Part shown: piece by piece, positions 1 through 5,501 of the stretch | How the letters are laid out: each line of letters begins with the position of its first letter | Position numbering within the stretch: position 1 is the first letter of the stretch | NCBI GenBank assembly: GCA_031271725.1 | Contig: JAISVE010000091.1 | Coordinates: 1-11,571, forward strand | DNA: 11,571 bases | DNA from: Bacteroidales bacterium | Lineage (GTDB): Bacteria; Bacteroidota; Bacteroidia; Bacteroidales; P3 | Direction of reading: 5' to 3' | Made by a program: the position numbers and the translations under genes | The notes under the pieces: model-generated | The model's input: the letters and a program-made list of their open reading frames with translations, nothing else | Databases searched by the model: none | What the model was told of the DNA's origin: nothing

Positions 1-711
1 TTGCCTTTCGGGGTTAAATCGTTTGAAGGAACGGATATTTATACGCCTGACGATATGCCACAAATTGATTTTCTTTTAATTTCACACGATCATTACGACC
101 ATTTGGACTACAAAACTATCGTTGCGTTAAAGCCAAAAGTAAAGAATGTGATTTGTGGTTTAGGTGTGGGCGAACATTTTGAATATTGGGAATATGAGCC
201 AAGTTTAATAATAGAAAAAGACTGGTACGAAACCGTTTCTATTGACGAAAGCATAAAAATCCACATACTCCCGGCAAGGCACGGCTCAGGCAGGAGTATA
301 GCAAGGGATAACACCCTATGGGTTTCGTTTATTATAGAAACGCCGTTAGAAAAAATATACTTAGGAGGCGATAGTGGATATGATACCCATTTTGCAGAAA
401 TCGGAGCTAAATACGGCTCAATTGATATTGCCATATTAGAAAATGGGCAGTATAACGATGCATGGCATTATATTCATACTTTACCCGATGAAGTATTACA
501 GGCTGCTAAGGATTTGAATGCTAAACGTATTTTTCCTGTGCATTCTTCCAAATTCTTTATGGCAAGGCATTCTTGGGATGAGCCTTTGGTAAAACTTAGT
601 GAACTATGCGAAGAAGTTGATTTTCCACTGATAACTCCTATGATCGGGGAAGCCGTATTTCTGAATGACAGCACCCGGATTTTTAGGAAATGGTGGCTGG
701 GATTAAATTGA
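1..711 (+). CDS. MBL-fold metallohydrolase (UlaG/NAPE-PLD-like), 5' partial
   Basis: This is the C-terminal 236 residues of a metallo-beta-lactamase-fold hydrolase. The frame is open at the window edge and begins with TTG, and the family normally has a further stretch before the metal motif, so the true start lies upstream. The metal-binding set is complete: the HxHxDH motif is H29, H31, D33 and H34, followed by H94 (RHGSGR), D124 (LGGDSGYD) and H181 (FPVHSSKF). A WHYIHTLPDE segment at 155-164 is typical of the NAPE-PLD/UlaG-like branch, which hydrolyses phosphodiester or lactone bonds in the cytoplasm. The substrate cannot be read from the sequence. The gene ends 24 nt before the SDR-like gene on the same strand, so the two are probably co-transcribed. 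Confidence 0.88.
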   Translation: MPFGVKSFEGTDIYTPDDMPQIDFLLISHDHYDHLDYKTIVALKPKVKNVICGLGVGEHFEYWEYEPSLIIEKDWYETVSIDESIKIHILPARHGSGRSIARDNTLWVSFIIETPLEKIYLGGDSGYDTHFAEIGAKYGSIDIAILENGQYNDAWHYIHTLPDEVLQAAKDLNAKRIFPVHSSKFFMARHSWDEPLVKLSELCEEVDFPLITPMIGEAVFLNDSTRIFRKWWLGLN

Positions 712-735
712 TTAGAAAACAGTAAAATATAAAAT

Positions 736-1404
736 ATGAAAGTAATTATCACCGGAACAACAGGAATGATTGGAGAAAACGTCTTAATCGAATGTTTGAA
801 TAATCCAATAGTAACGGAAGTACTAAGTGTAAGTCGTAAACCGACAGGTAAACACCATCCAAAATTGAAGGAATATATAGTTGCTGATTTCTTAGCATTG
901 AAAGAAAATGATGAGGAGTTGCAAGGTTATGATGCTTGTTTCTTTTGTGCAGGCATAAGTTCAATCGGAATGGATGAAGAAAAATATAGACGGATCACTT
1001 ATGATACAACACTACATTTTGCAAAAGTATTAAATCCTAATCCCAAGATGTCTTTTACTTATGTAAGTGGAATAGGTACGGATAGCACGGAAAAAGCCCC
1101 TGTAATGTGGAGAAGAGTAAAAGGTAAAACCGAGAATGATTTGATGAAGCTTCCCTTTAAACAGGCTTACGGTTTTCGCATTGGAGTGGTAATATCTGCT
1201 ATAGGTCAGCAACACGCTCTAAAGTCTTATAAATACGTTTCGTGGCTGTTTCCTCTTTTAACAGTTATTCTGTCCAATATAATTACCACTGCTAAACAAC
1301 TTGCCGATGCTATGATATATGTTTCCCAAAATGGATATAAAAAAAACATAATCAAAATAAAGGATATGCGTAAGATTGAGGAGATATTGAAGAAGGAAGT
1401 ATGA
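736..1404 (+). CDS. NAD(P)-binding SDR-like / epimerase-family protein
   Basis: This 222-residue protein has an N-terminal Rossmann fold. It opens with a beta strand and the glycine-rich loop TGTTGMIG (residues 7-14), the TGxxGxxG signature of extended or atypical short-chain dehydrogenases. The central YVSGIGTDSTEK and WRRVKGKTENDLMKLPF segments match the NmrA/HTATIP2-like epimerase branch. The YxxxK catalytic pair of classical SDRs is not obvious, so it may be an atypical reductase or a non-catalytic nucleotide-binding protein. A hydrophobic stretch near residues 166-184 (YVSWLFPLLTVILSNI) may pack in the C-terminal domain or touch the membrane. The start is the first ATG, 24 nt after the upstream stop. 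The substrate is unknown. Cytoplasmic location is inferred because no signal peptide is present. Confidence 0.85.
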   Translation: MKVIITGTTGMIGENVLIECLNNPIVTEVLSVSRKPTGKHHPKLKEYIVADFLALKENDEELQGYDACFFCAGISSIGMDEEKYRRITYDTTLHFAKVLNPNPKMSFTYVSGIGTDSTEKAPVMWRRVKGKTENDLMKLPFKQAYGFRIGVVISAIGQQHALKSYKYVSWLFPLLTVILSNIITTAKQLADAMIYVSQNGYKKNIIKIKDMRKIEEILKKEV

Positions 1405-1511
1405 AGAATATAATTCTCGTATAGTGTTGCTTAATAGTAATATATCTTTTAGCACTCGCCTTGAATATGCTTTTATTAATATAGGAGATTGTAAAATGTA
1501 AGTAGAATTAA

Positions 1512-1691
1512 AACTCATACAGCATAAGACAAGGCTTTGATTTGGAAAACGGAATAATAAAAGCAGAAGAATTTTACCGCATGGGCAAACGCACAGGAAC
1601 CCGGACAAAATATGACGAAACAGGTACTCCCATTGTAAGGATAAAGCACGACAAAGACCGTTATAACGGCGTAAAAACCCTCAGGGATTAA
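1512..1691 (+). pseudogene. Fragment resembling a YwqK/MORN-variant repeat protein
   Basis: This 59-codon open stretch, read in the frame starting at 1512, has no proper start codon at its upstream end and stops at TAA 1689-1691. It reads as ENGIIKAEEFYRMGKRTG, then a TKYDETGTPI segment and DKDRYNGVKTLRD. The 'ENG...YxxGKxxGxxxxYDExG' rhythm resembles the MORN-variant repeats of YwqK-type proteins. An internal ATG (1588-1590 region) exists, but the remaining product would be very short. I read it as the decayed end of a larger gene. The family assignment is weak. Confidence 0.35.
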
Positions 1692-1698
1692 CCCGTGA

Positions 1699-1830
1699 AA
1701 GTCCCCAAAACAACAAATCGGCACTTTCCGCACTGCCGAAGAACAAACCACACTCAACCTTCAATCTTTTCCCGCAGGCATCTACCTTATAAAACTTGAC
1801 GGCAAAACAGCAAAAATCATTAAGCAATAA
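1699..1830 (+). pseudogene. Remnant of a T9SS C-terminal sorting domain
   Basis: The frame 1699-1830 encodes 43 residues that look like the last part of a Por/type IX secretion C-terminal sorting domain: QQIGTFRTAE, then TLNLQSFPAGIYLIKLDGK, then TAKIIKQ and a TAA stop. The 'L.sfpaGiYllKl..G....ki.k' pattern is the family hallmark. It is immediately preceded in frame by a TGA (1696-1698), and no passenger domain is visible upstream. It is therefore the 3' scrap of a deleted or degraded secreted or cell-surface protein gene. It shows that the lineage has or had type IX secretion cargo. Confidence 0.75.
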
Positions 1831-1906
1831 AACAGACCTTAAAGAAACTTCAAAACCACTCTGCAATTCAAACAACAATATATCATATCGTTGCTCAATA
1901 ATTTTG

Positions 1907-1914
1907 TATATTTG
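1907..1914 (+). promoter_or_regulatory. Bacteroidota -7 promoter element for the first DUF3791-DUF3990 operon
   Basis: TATATTTG matches the TAnnTTTG -7 consensus of the Bacteroidota housekeeping sigma factor and lies 15 bp before the ATG at 1930. No convincing -33 TTTG is seen at the expected 19-21 bp upstream; the nearest TTG, at 1891-1893, is too close. Confidence 0.6.
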
Positions 1915-1929
1915 TAAAAATTAAAAGCG

Positions 1930-2163
1930 ATGAAACCCCCGATAGAATACCCTGTTGAAGATGTGATAGAAGATACCGTCTTTATTGTTAGAAAATTTTC
2001 CCAACAATTTAGATTAACCCTTCGCGATGCTTTTAACTATCTTTATAAATTCCAAGGGCTTGCTTTTCTGCAAAAACACTATGGTTACGAACACACGCAA
2101 CCTGTTTACCGCACAATAGAGGCGATAACCGAAATTTGTCGTAAAAACGGAGGAAACCTTTAA
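1930..2163 (+). CDS. DUF3791-like small protein, putative partner of the DUF3990 protein
   Basis: This is a 77-residue, predicted all-helical cytoplasmic protein. The body (VFIVRKFSQQF, LRDAFNYLYKFQGLAFLQKHY, then EHTQ and a C-terminal ICRKNGGNL) follows the DUF3791 layout: a first helix, a 'xxDAFxxLxxxxGLxFLxxxY' core, an H-T turn, then a final helix. The paralogue at 5249-5476 has the clearer form (DYIIEFYDVLHSYG). Its stop codon shares one base with the ATG of the DUF3990 gene, so translation is probably coupled. DUF3791 proteins are commonly encoded next to DUF3990, and an antitoxin or chaperone-like role is a reasonable inference, not a demonstrated one. The start is fixed by the promoter 15 bp upstream. 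Residues 1-9 look like an unstructured leader. Confidence 0.72.
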   Translation: MKPPIEYPVEDVIEDTVFIVRKFSQQFRLTLRDAFNYLYKFQGLAFLQKHYGYEHTQPVYRTIEAITEICRKNGGNL

Positions 2164-2843
2164 TGAAAGTTTATCATGGCACAAATGTTCATTTCAATAA
2201 TATAGATTTGAATAAATGCAACCCAAATAATGATTTTGGGCGAGGTTTTTATGTTACGTCAGTAAAGATGCACGCAGAGCAAAGAGCGCAAGACATAACA
2301 GACCGCTATGGTGGTAAACCAATAGTTATGGAGTTTGAATTTGATGAAAAATATCTGAATGATAGTAATTTTAACACCCTCATATTTGATAAGCCGTCAC
2401 GAGAATGGGTTGAGTTTGTAATGAAGAATCGAAATCGTTCGGTTGTCAATTTAACTAATAATTTTGATATTGTTGCAGGACCAATTGCAGACGATAAAAT
2501 GCGCAGACAGTTTGATCGTTACGAAATGCAAGAAATAACGATAGAACAACTTCTTGAAAGAATAACTTATCGCGAGCCGACACATCAAATTATGCTTGGA
2601 ACTTCTGCTGCCATAGCCATAATTCAACCAAACAATATTAATGTTTTTGAAGCAGAAGATATAATTACAAATATAAGCGTTGCTTTGATAAATGAACGTA
2701 AAATGGATATGCTTGAAGCATTAAGATTAATTTATAATTCCAATACGTTTATTCAACTTTACGATAAAAATACTTTGCTGTATCAAAAGCCGTGGCAAGA
2801 AATCTACGAACTTCTAAAGAAAGAGCTTGATTCGTCCAACTAA
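2163..2843 (+). CDS. DUF3990 ADP-ribosyltransferase-like protein fused to a C-terminal helical partner domain
   Basis: This 226-residue protein has two parts. Residues 1-160 form the DUF3990 domain: YHGTN (4-8), DFGRGFYVTS (24-33), W82 with F85, NR at 89-90, and FDIVAGPIADD (101-111). The conserved H5 and Y30 are placed like the H and Y of H-Y-E ADP-ribosyltransferases, and E118 or E122 in the QEITIEQLL stretch (about 117-125) could be the acidic residue. NAD-dependent modification of an unknown target is therefore inferred from family resemblance. Residues 165-226 are helical and match the separate 80-residue protein encoded at 5014-5256: EALRLIYNSNTF here, QAMRLLYNSTLF there. The upstream DUF3791 gene overlaps by one base. 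The stop codon overlaps the oppositely directed proline dehydrogenase stop within CTAA (2840-2843). I see no secretion signal. Confidence 0.8.
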   Translation: MKVYHGTNVHFNNIDLNKCNPNNDFGRGFYVTSVKMHAEQRAQDITDRYGGKPIVMEFEFDEKYLNDSNFNTLIFDKPSREWVEFVMKNRNRSVVNLTNNFDIVAGPIADDKMRRQFDRYEMQEITIEQLLERITYREPTHQIMLGTSAAIAIIQPNNINVFEAEDIITNISVALINERKMDMLEALRLIYNSNTFIQLYDKNTLLYQKPWQEIYELLKKELDSSN

Positions 2844-4093
2844 CCCTTCCGCCGTTGCAACTCCGAACGCAAAAACGCCAACTCCCTGCCCGTTTGTCCC
2901 GCAACAGAAGTGTTTTCTTCAGCCCGGCGCAAAAGATAAGGCACAACATTGCCGACAGCACCATAAGGCAAATATTTGGTTACATTATATCCTAAATGTC
3001 CGAGGTTAAAACTGATGTTGTCGCTCATACCGTAGAGTTGCCCAAACCAGATTTTAGGATGATTTTTTTGCCCTCCTTTTTGCGCTCCTGCTTGCCCGCT
3101 CGCCTGTTCACCAACACTAAGCCCATCCGCCCGCTCGCCGCCTTGCCCACCCAAATGCAAATCTATCAGCTCCATTAAATATTCATTACTCCTTTCGTTG
3201 TGCGTTCCGGCATAAAGCGAAATCCTGTCAATATTTTTAACCATATACTCCAAAGCCTCGTCATACTGCCTGTCCGTACTTTCCTTGTCAGGTTGAATAG
3301 GAGAGGGATAACCCATTTTTTGTGCTCTGGCACGCTCTTTTTCCATATACGCACCGCGCACAATCTTAAACCCTATAAGATACCCGCCGGCTTCCGCCTT
3401 TTCCTTTTGAGACTTCAAAAAATCAAGCATTCCCGTGCGATACATTTGAATCGTACCCCAAACAATACACTTCTCACTGTTGAATTTTCTCATCAATTCC
3501 TCAGTAAGATCATCAACAGCCTGCTGCATCCAACTTTCCTCAGCATCAATCATAACAGGCACGCCCAGCCGGTAACACTCCTCGCATATTTGATAATAAC
3601 GGTCAACAACCTTATCCCATTCCATCCTCTCATCGCGCGACAAAACAGCACCGGTGCTAACCTTTGCGTACAAATCCAAACGCCCCAAACCCGTAGGCTT
3701 AAAAACAGTAAGCGGAATAGAAGGATTTTTCGCCGCAAACTCAACAATCTTAAGAGTTTCCAGCATTGTATTGTCGAAAGTCGCATCTACTTCCTTACCT
3801 TCAACCGAGTAATCAAGAACAGAATAAACGCCATTCTCATAAATTTTTTGAACCACAGGCAAGCATTTCTGCATCGTTTCACCACCGCAAAAATGTTTGA
3901 ATAAAGTTTTTTTAACAACCATTTTGGCAAACGGAAGTTTATACCTTATCGCAAACCTGATAACCGCCGTACCAATCTTAGTAATTGACGGAATTTTAAT
4001 ACACGAAAACAAAAACTCAGCTCTTTTTAAGTCAGAATTACTTTTGAGCTTAAAAGCAGTTTCAGTGTTAGAAAAAGGGCTTGTACTGCTCAT
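2840..4093 (-). CDS. Proline dehydrogenase (monofunctional)
   Basis: This 417-residue flavoprotein oxidises L-proline to pyrroline-5-carboxylate, the first step of proline catabolism, passing electrons to the respiratory chain. The order of conserved segments is an N-terminal HFCGGET, LDYSVEGKE, DAEESW (183-188), KIVRGAY (243-249), AGTHNERS, WFGQLYGMSDN, and YLPYG followed by LLRRAEEN (387-394), whose R389-R390 pair matches the substrate-carboxylate-binding arginines of PutA. The start at 4093 begins the typical FSNTETAF leader; an upstream ATG at 4150 would run into the tRNA gene and is rejected. Residues 315-341 are a Gly/Gln/Ala-rich insert not expected in the family. The ATG is 18 nt from the tRNA-Leu 3' end. 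No pyrroline-5-carboxylate dehydrogenase is in the window. Confidence 0.93.
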   Translation of the reverse strand: MSSTSPFSNTETAFKLKSNSDLKRAEFLFSCIKIPSITKIGTAVIRFAIRYKLPFAKMVVKKTLFKHFCGGETMQKCLPVVQKIYENGVYSVLDYSVEGKEVDATFDNTMLETLKIVEFAAKNPSIPLTVFKPTGLGRLDLYAKVSTGAVLSRDERMEWDKVVDRYYQICEECYRLGVPVMIDAEESWMQQAVDDLTEELMRKFNSEKCIVWGTIQMYRTGMLDFLKSQKEKAEAGGYLIGFKIVRGAYMEKERARAQKMGYPSPIQPDKESTDRQYDEALEYMVKNIDRISLYAGTHNERSNEYLMELIDLHLGGQGGERADGLSVGEQASGQAGAQKGGQKNHPKIWFGQLYGMSDNISFNLGHLGYNVTKYLPYGAVGNVVPYLLRRAEENTSVAGQTGRELAFLRSELQRRKG

Positions 4094-4111
4094 AGTTTTA
4101 AAAATTAAGAG

Positions 4112-4193
4112 TGCGGATGAAGGGACTCGAACCCCCACGCCTTTCGGCACCAGATCCTAAGTCTGGCACGGCTACCAATTACGCCACATCCGC
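4112..4193 (-). tRNA. tRNA-Leu(UAG)
   Basis: This is an 82-nt class II tRNA read on the minus strand. The acceptor stem GCGGATG (4187-4193) pairs with CATCCGC (4113-4119), and the discriminator A is at 4112. The D-arm contains TAATTGGTAG. The anticodon stem CCAGA/TCTGG encloses the loop CTTAGGA, giving anticodon TAG, which reads CTA leucine codons. A long variable arm (TGCCGAAAGGCG) supports the Leu class, and the T-loop GGTTCGAGTC is standard. The 3' CCA is not encoded. Proline dehydrogenase starts 18 nt downstream, and a long inverted repeat lies 5 nt upstream of the mature 5' end. Confidence 0.95.
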
Positions 4194-4198
4194 AACAC

Positions 4199-4316
4199 AA
4201 ATCTCTAAACTTTTCAAATCTCTTCGTTACGCTTCGCTTGTGATTCGGTCACGTACGTTAGTACGCTCCCTCATCCCTTCGCTTGCGTGCCTCGACCTTT
4301 GAATTTTTAGAGATTT
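4199..4316. repeat. Long inverted-repeat element in the tRNA-Leu leader
   Basis: The arms AAATCTCTAAA (4199-4209) and TTTAGAGATTT (4306-4316) are perfect reverse complements. The pairing extends inward with TTCAAA (4213-4218) and TTTGAA (4298-4303). Between them lie about 80 bases with repeated CTTCG/GCTTCGCTTG words and a small perfect hairpin, CGTAC-GTTA-GTACG (4252-4265). The block is richer in G and C than its surroundings. It does not look like a simple intrinsic terminator because no gene on the plus strand ends before it and the loop is large. Confidence 0.65.
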
Positions 4317-4507
4317 CTTTTCGTTTGGTCAACAACTATTTGTAAAGTTACGATTTTTTTTGCATTCCCGCGCGCCTCACTTCGCTGGTAAAACTTTAAC
4401 TGTTAAAACTCGAAATATGTCCGTATAAAATTTATACATCAAAACGACTTTTGATAACATAAAGGTATTGCATTTACAATTTATCAATAAACTTCCCAAA
4501 TTATCTA

Positions 4508-4515
4508 TAAATTTG
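4508..4515 (+). promoter_or_regulatory. Bacteroidota -7 promoter element for the second DUF3990 operon
   Basis: TAAATTTG fits TAnnTTTG exactly and sits 16 bp before the ATG at 4532, a spacing almost identical to the first DUF3791-DUF3990 operon. No clear -33 element is visible. Confidence 0.55.
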
Positions 4516-4531
4516 CAGAAACAGTAAAGGT

Positions 4532-5017
4532 ATGATATTATATCACGGAAGTAACATAGAAGTTATGCAGCCTCAAATTATTGAACAGGCAAGAGGGTTG
4601 GATTTTGGCAGAGGATTTTATACGACAAGCAACTACGAACAGGCAAAACGATTTACTGAAAACGTTGTAATACGGCAGAAAACAGGACAAAGAACAATTT
4701 CTACATACAATGTAAACGAAAAAGAACTGTTTTCACAATGCTCCGTTCTACAATTCAACAAACCCAATAAGAAATGGTTAGATTTTGTTGTTAAGAACAG
4801 AACAGCGGCTTATCAAGGAGTTTCTTACGATTTAGTAATAGGGCCCGTTGCAAACGACACAGTTTACAATGTCATCAACATTTATATAAATGGTTATATA
4901 AGCGAAAAAGAAGCAATCAGGCAATTGAAAGTAAGAAAACTTTTTAACCAATGGACATTTTGTTCGCAAAAGTCATTATCTTTCTTAACATTTTTAAATT
5001 CTGAAATAATAGTATGA
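4532..5017 (+). CDS. DUF3990 ADP-ribosyltransferase-like protein (single-domain form)
   Basis: This 161-residue protein is a divergent paralogue of residues 1-160 of the one at 2163-2843. The landmarks fall at the same positions: YHGSN (4-8), DFGRGFYTTS (24-33), W82, F85 and NR (89-90), then YDLVIGPVAND (99-109). E115-E125 region acidic residues (ISEKEAIRQL) may supply the catalytic acid if it is an H-Y-E type ADP-ribosyltransferase. The C-terminus QWTFCSQKSLSFLTFLNSE is the usual DUF3990 end, and the helical extension of the first paralogue is absent here because it is encoded by the next gene. Its stop overlaps that gene's start as ATGA (5014-5017), so translational coupling is likely. An enzymatic toxin or effector role is inference; the target is unknown. 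Confidence 0.8.
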   Translation: MILYHGSNIEVMQPQIIEQARGLDFGRGFYTTSNYEQAKRFTENVVIRQKTGQRTISTYNVNEKELFSQCSVLQFNKPNKKWLDFVVKNRTAAYQGVSYDLVIGPVANDTVYNVINIYINGYISEKEAIRQLKVRKLFNQWTFCSQKSLSFLTFLNSEIIV

Positions 5018-5256
5018 ACAAGGAAAGACAGATATTTGCGATGACACTTTTCAATAAAATTCCGCATTTAGTTTCGCTTATTGAAAAAAATTTTTCTCTT
5101 GATTTTCGCCAAGCAATGCGCCTGCTTTATAATTCCACATTGTTTAGTGATTTGGAAAATGAGAAAACCAAGGTGTGGCATTTTTCCGAAATATTATTAC
5201 TCGATCTTTTAGAACAGGAAATAAACACGGGAAAAATAAATTATCCGGATGTATAA
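5014..5256 (+). CDS. Small helical protein, stand-alone version of the fused C-terminal domain of the first DUF3990 protein
   Basis: This 80-residue, mostly helical cytoplasmic protein aligns by eye with residues 165-226 of the protein at 2163-2843. LVSLIEKNFSLDFRQAMRLLYNSTLF (19-44, read in parts) corresponds to the SVALINERKMDM and EALRLIYNSNTF segments, and both end in an amphipathic 'L...LL.xE' helix. The gene starts inside the stop of the DUF3990 gene (ATGA) and overlaps the DUF3791 gene by 8 nt (5249-5256). Fusion in one locus and separation in the other suggests that the product binds the DUF3990 domain directly. It may itself be a distant DUF3791 relative, because the 'DxxxAxxLLYxxxLF' core resembles that fold. 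I do not recognise a named family with confidence. Confidence 0.7.
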   Translation: MNKERQIFAMTLFNKIPHLVSLIEKNFSLDFRQAMRLLYNSTLFSDLENEKTKVWHFSEILLLDLLEQEINTGKINYPDV

Positions 5257-5476
5257 AACAGAAAACATAGACAAGGTTGAAAAGTTTGCAATCTTTGCGA
5301 TAGAAGAATACAGGGCAAAGAAAGGTCTTTCAGGCAAAGACGCTTTTAATCTTTTTGAAGAAAGCGGACTCTTTGACTACATTATAGAGTTCTATGATGT
5401 GCTGCATTCGTATGGCAGTGAGTTTCTTGAAAATGATTTTGACGAATATCTTCGGTGCAGAAATTTCTCTAAATAA
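5249..5476 (+). CDS. DUF3791 domain protein
   Basis: This 75-residue protein is a clear DUF3791 member: VEKFAIFAIEEYRAKKGLSG (10-29), KDAFNLFEESGLFDYIIEFY, DVLHSYG, then the terminal DFDEYL helix. The 'F.iyaIEeY...k.lsgkdaf.lF...glfdYi.efYdvLHs.G' pattern is diagnostic of the family as I know it. It is the last gene of the three-gene unit and overlaps the preceding gene by 8 nt. The corresponding DUF3791-like gene in the other locus comes first. A regulatory or antitoxin role towards the DUF3990 enzyme is likely from context only. It ends 25 bp before the stop of the convergent outer-membrane protein gene, with no evident terminator hairpin between them. Confidence 0.85.
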   Translation: MYKTENIDKVEKFAIFAIEEYRAKKGLSGKDAFNLFEESGLFDYIIEFYDVLHSYGSEFLENDFDEYLRCRNFSK

Positions 5477-5501
5477 AAAATACTCACACGCCAAATATCA
5501 A

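Larger units (their letters stand above)
1405..1929 (+). other. Gene-poor decayed region
   Basis: No intact gene is visible on either strand over about 525 bp. The region holds two apparent gene remnants, listed separately at 1512-1691 and 1699-1830, and the promoter of the next operon at its 3' end. Bases 1405-1511 are AT-rich and show nothing recognisable. The open frames on the minus strand here have no familiar protein pattern and are treated as chance. Confidence 0.6.
4194..4531. other. Gene-free interval between tRNA-Leu and the second DUF3990 locus
   Basis: About 338 bp carry no credible coding sequence. The tRNA-proximal third is a GC-richer inverted-repeat element (4199-4316). The middle (about 4320-4440) is AT-rich. 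On the minus strand TAACTTTA (4343-4350) is a one-mismatch match to the TAnnTTTG -7 consensus and could drive the tRNA, which would put the inverted repeat in its leader. The 3' end carries the plus-strand promoter of the DUF3990 gene. A 9-bp direct repeat, TAAAGGTAT, occurs at 4460-4468 and 4525-4533, the second copy overlapping the start codon; its meaning is unknown. Confidence 0.55.

Noticed and set aside
1258..1878. Minus-strand open frames across the decayed region
   Set aside because: There is no recognisable motif, they run through the T9SS-tail remnant on the opposite strand, and composition is cysteine/phenylalanine-rich as expected of antisense noise.
3200..3904. Plus-strand open frame of 234 codons
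   Set aside because: It is antisense to conserved proline dehydrogenase codons and has a basic, protein-unlike composition.
4094..4150. N-terminal extension of proline dehydrogenase beginning at ATG 4150
   Set aside because: The extra 19 residues translate the tRNA-Leu gene; the family N-terminus starts at the ATG at 4093.
4111..4302. Plus-strand open frame over the tRNA and inverted repeat
   Set aside because: It is a translation of antisense tRNA and repeat DNA, a well-known artefact.
4460..4533. TAAAGGTAT direct repeat as an operator pair for the second DUF3990 operon
   Set aside because: Only 9 bp, two copies 65 bp apart in AT-rich DNA; it could be chance, so it is only mentioned in the interval entry.
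4112..5476. tRNA-Leu as the attachment site of an integrated element carrying the second DUF3990 locus
   Set aside because: I found no duplicated tRNA 3' end elsewhere in the window and no integrase.
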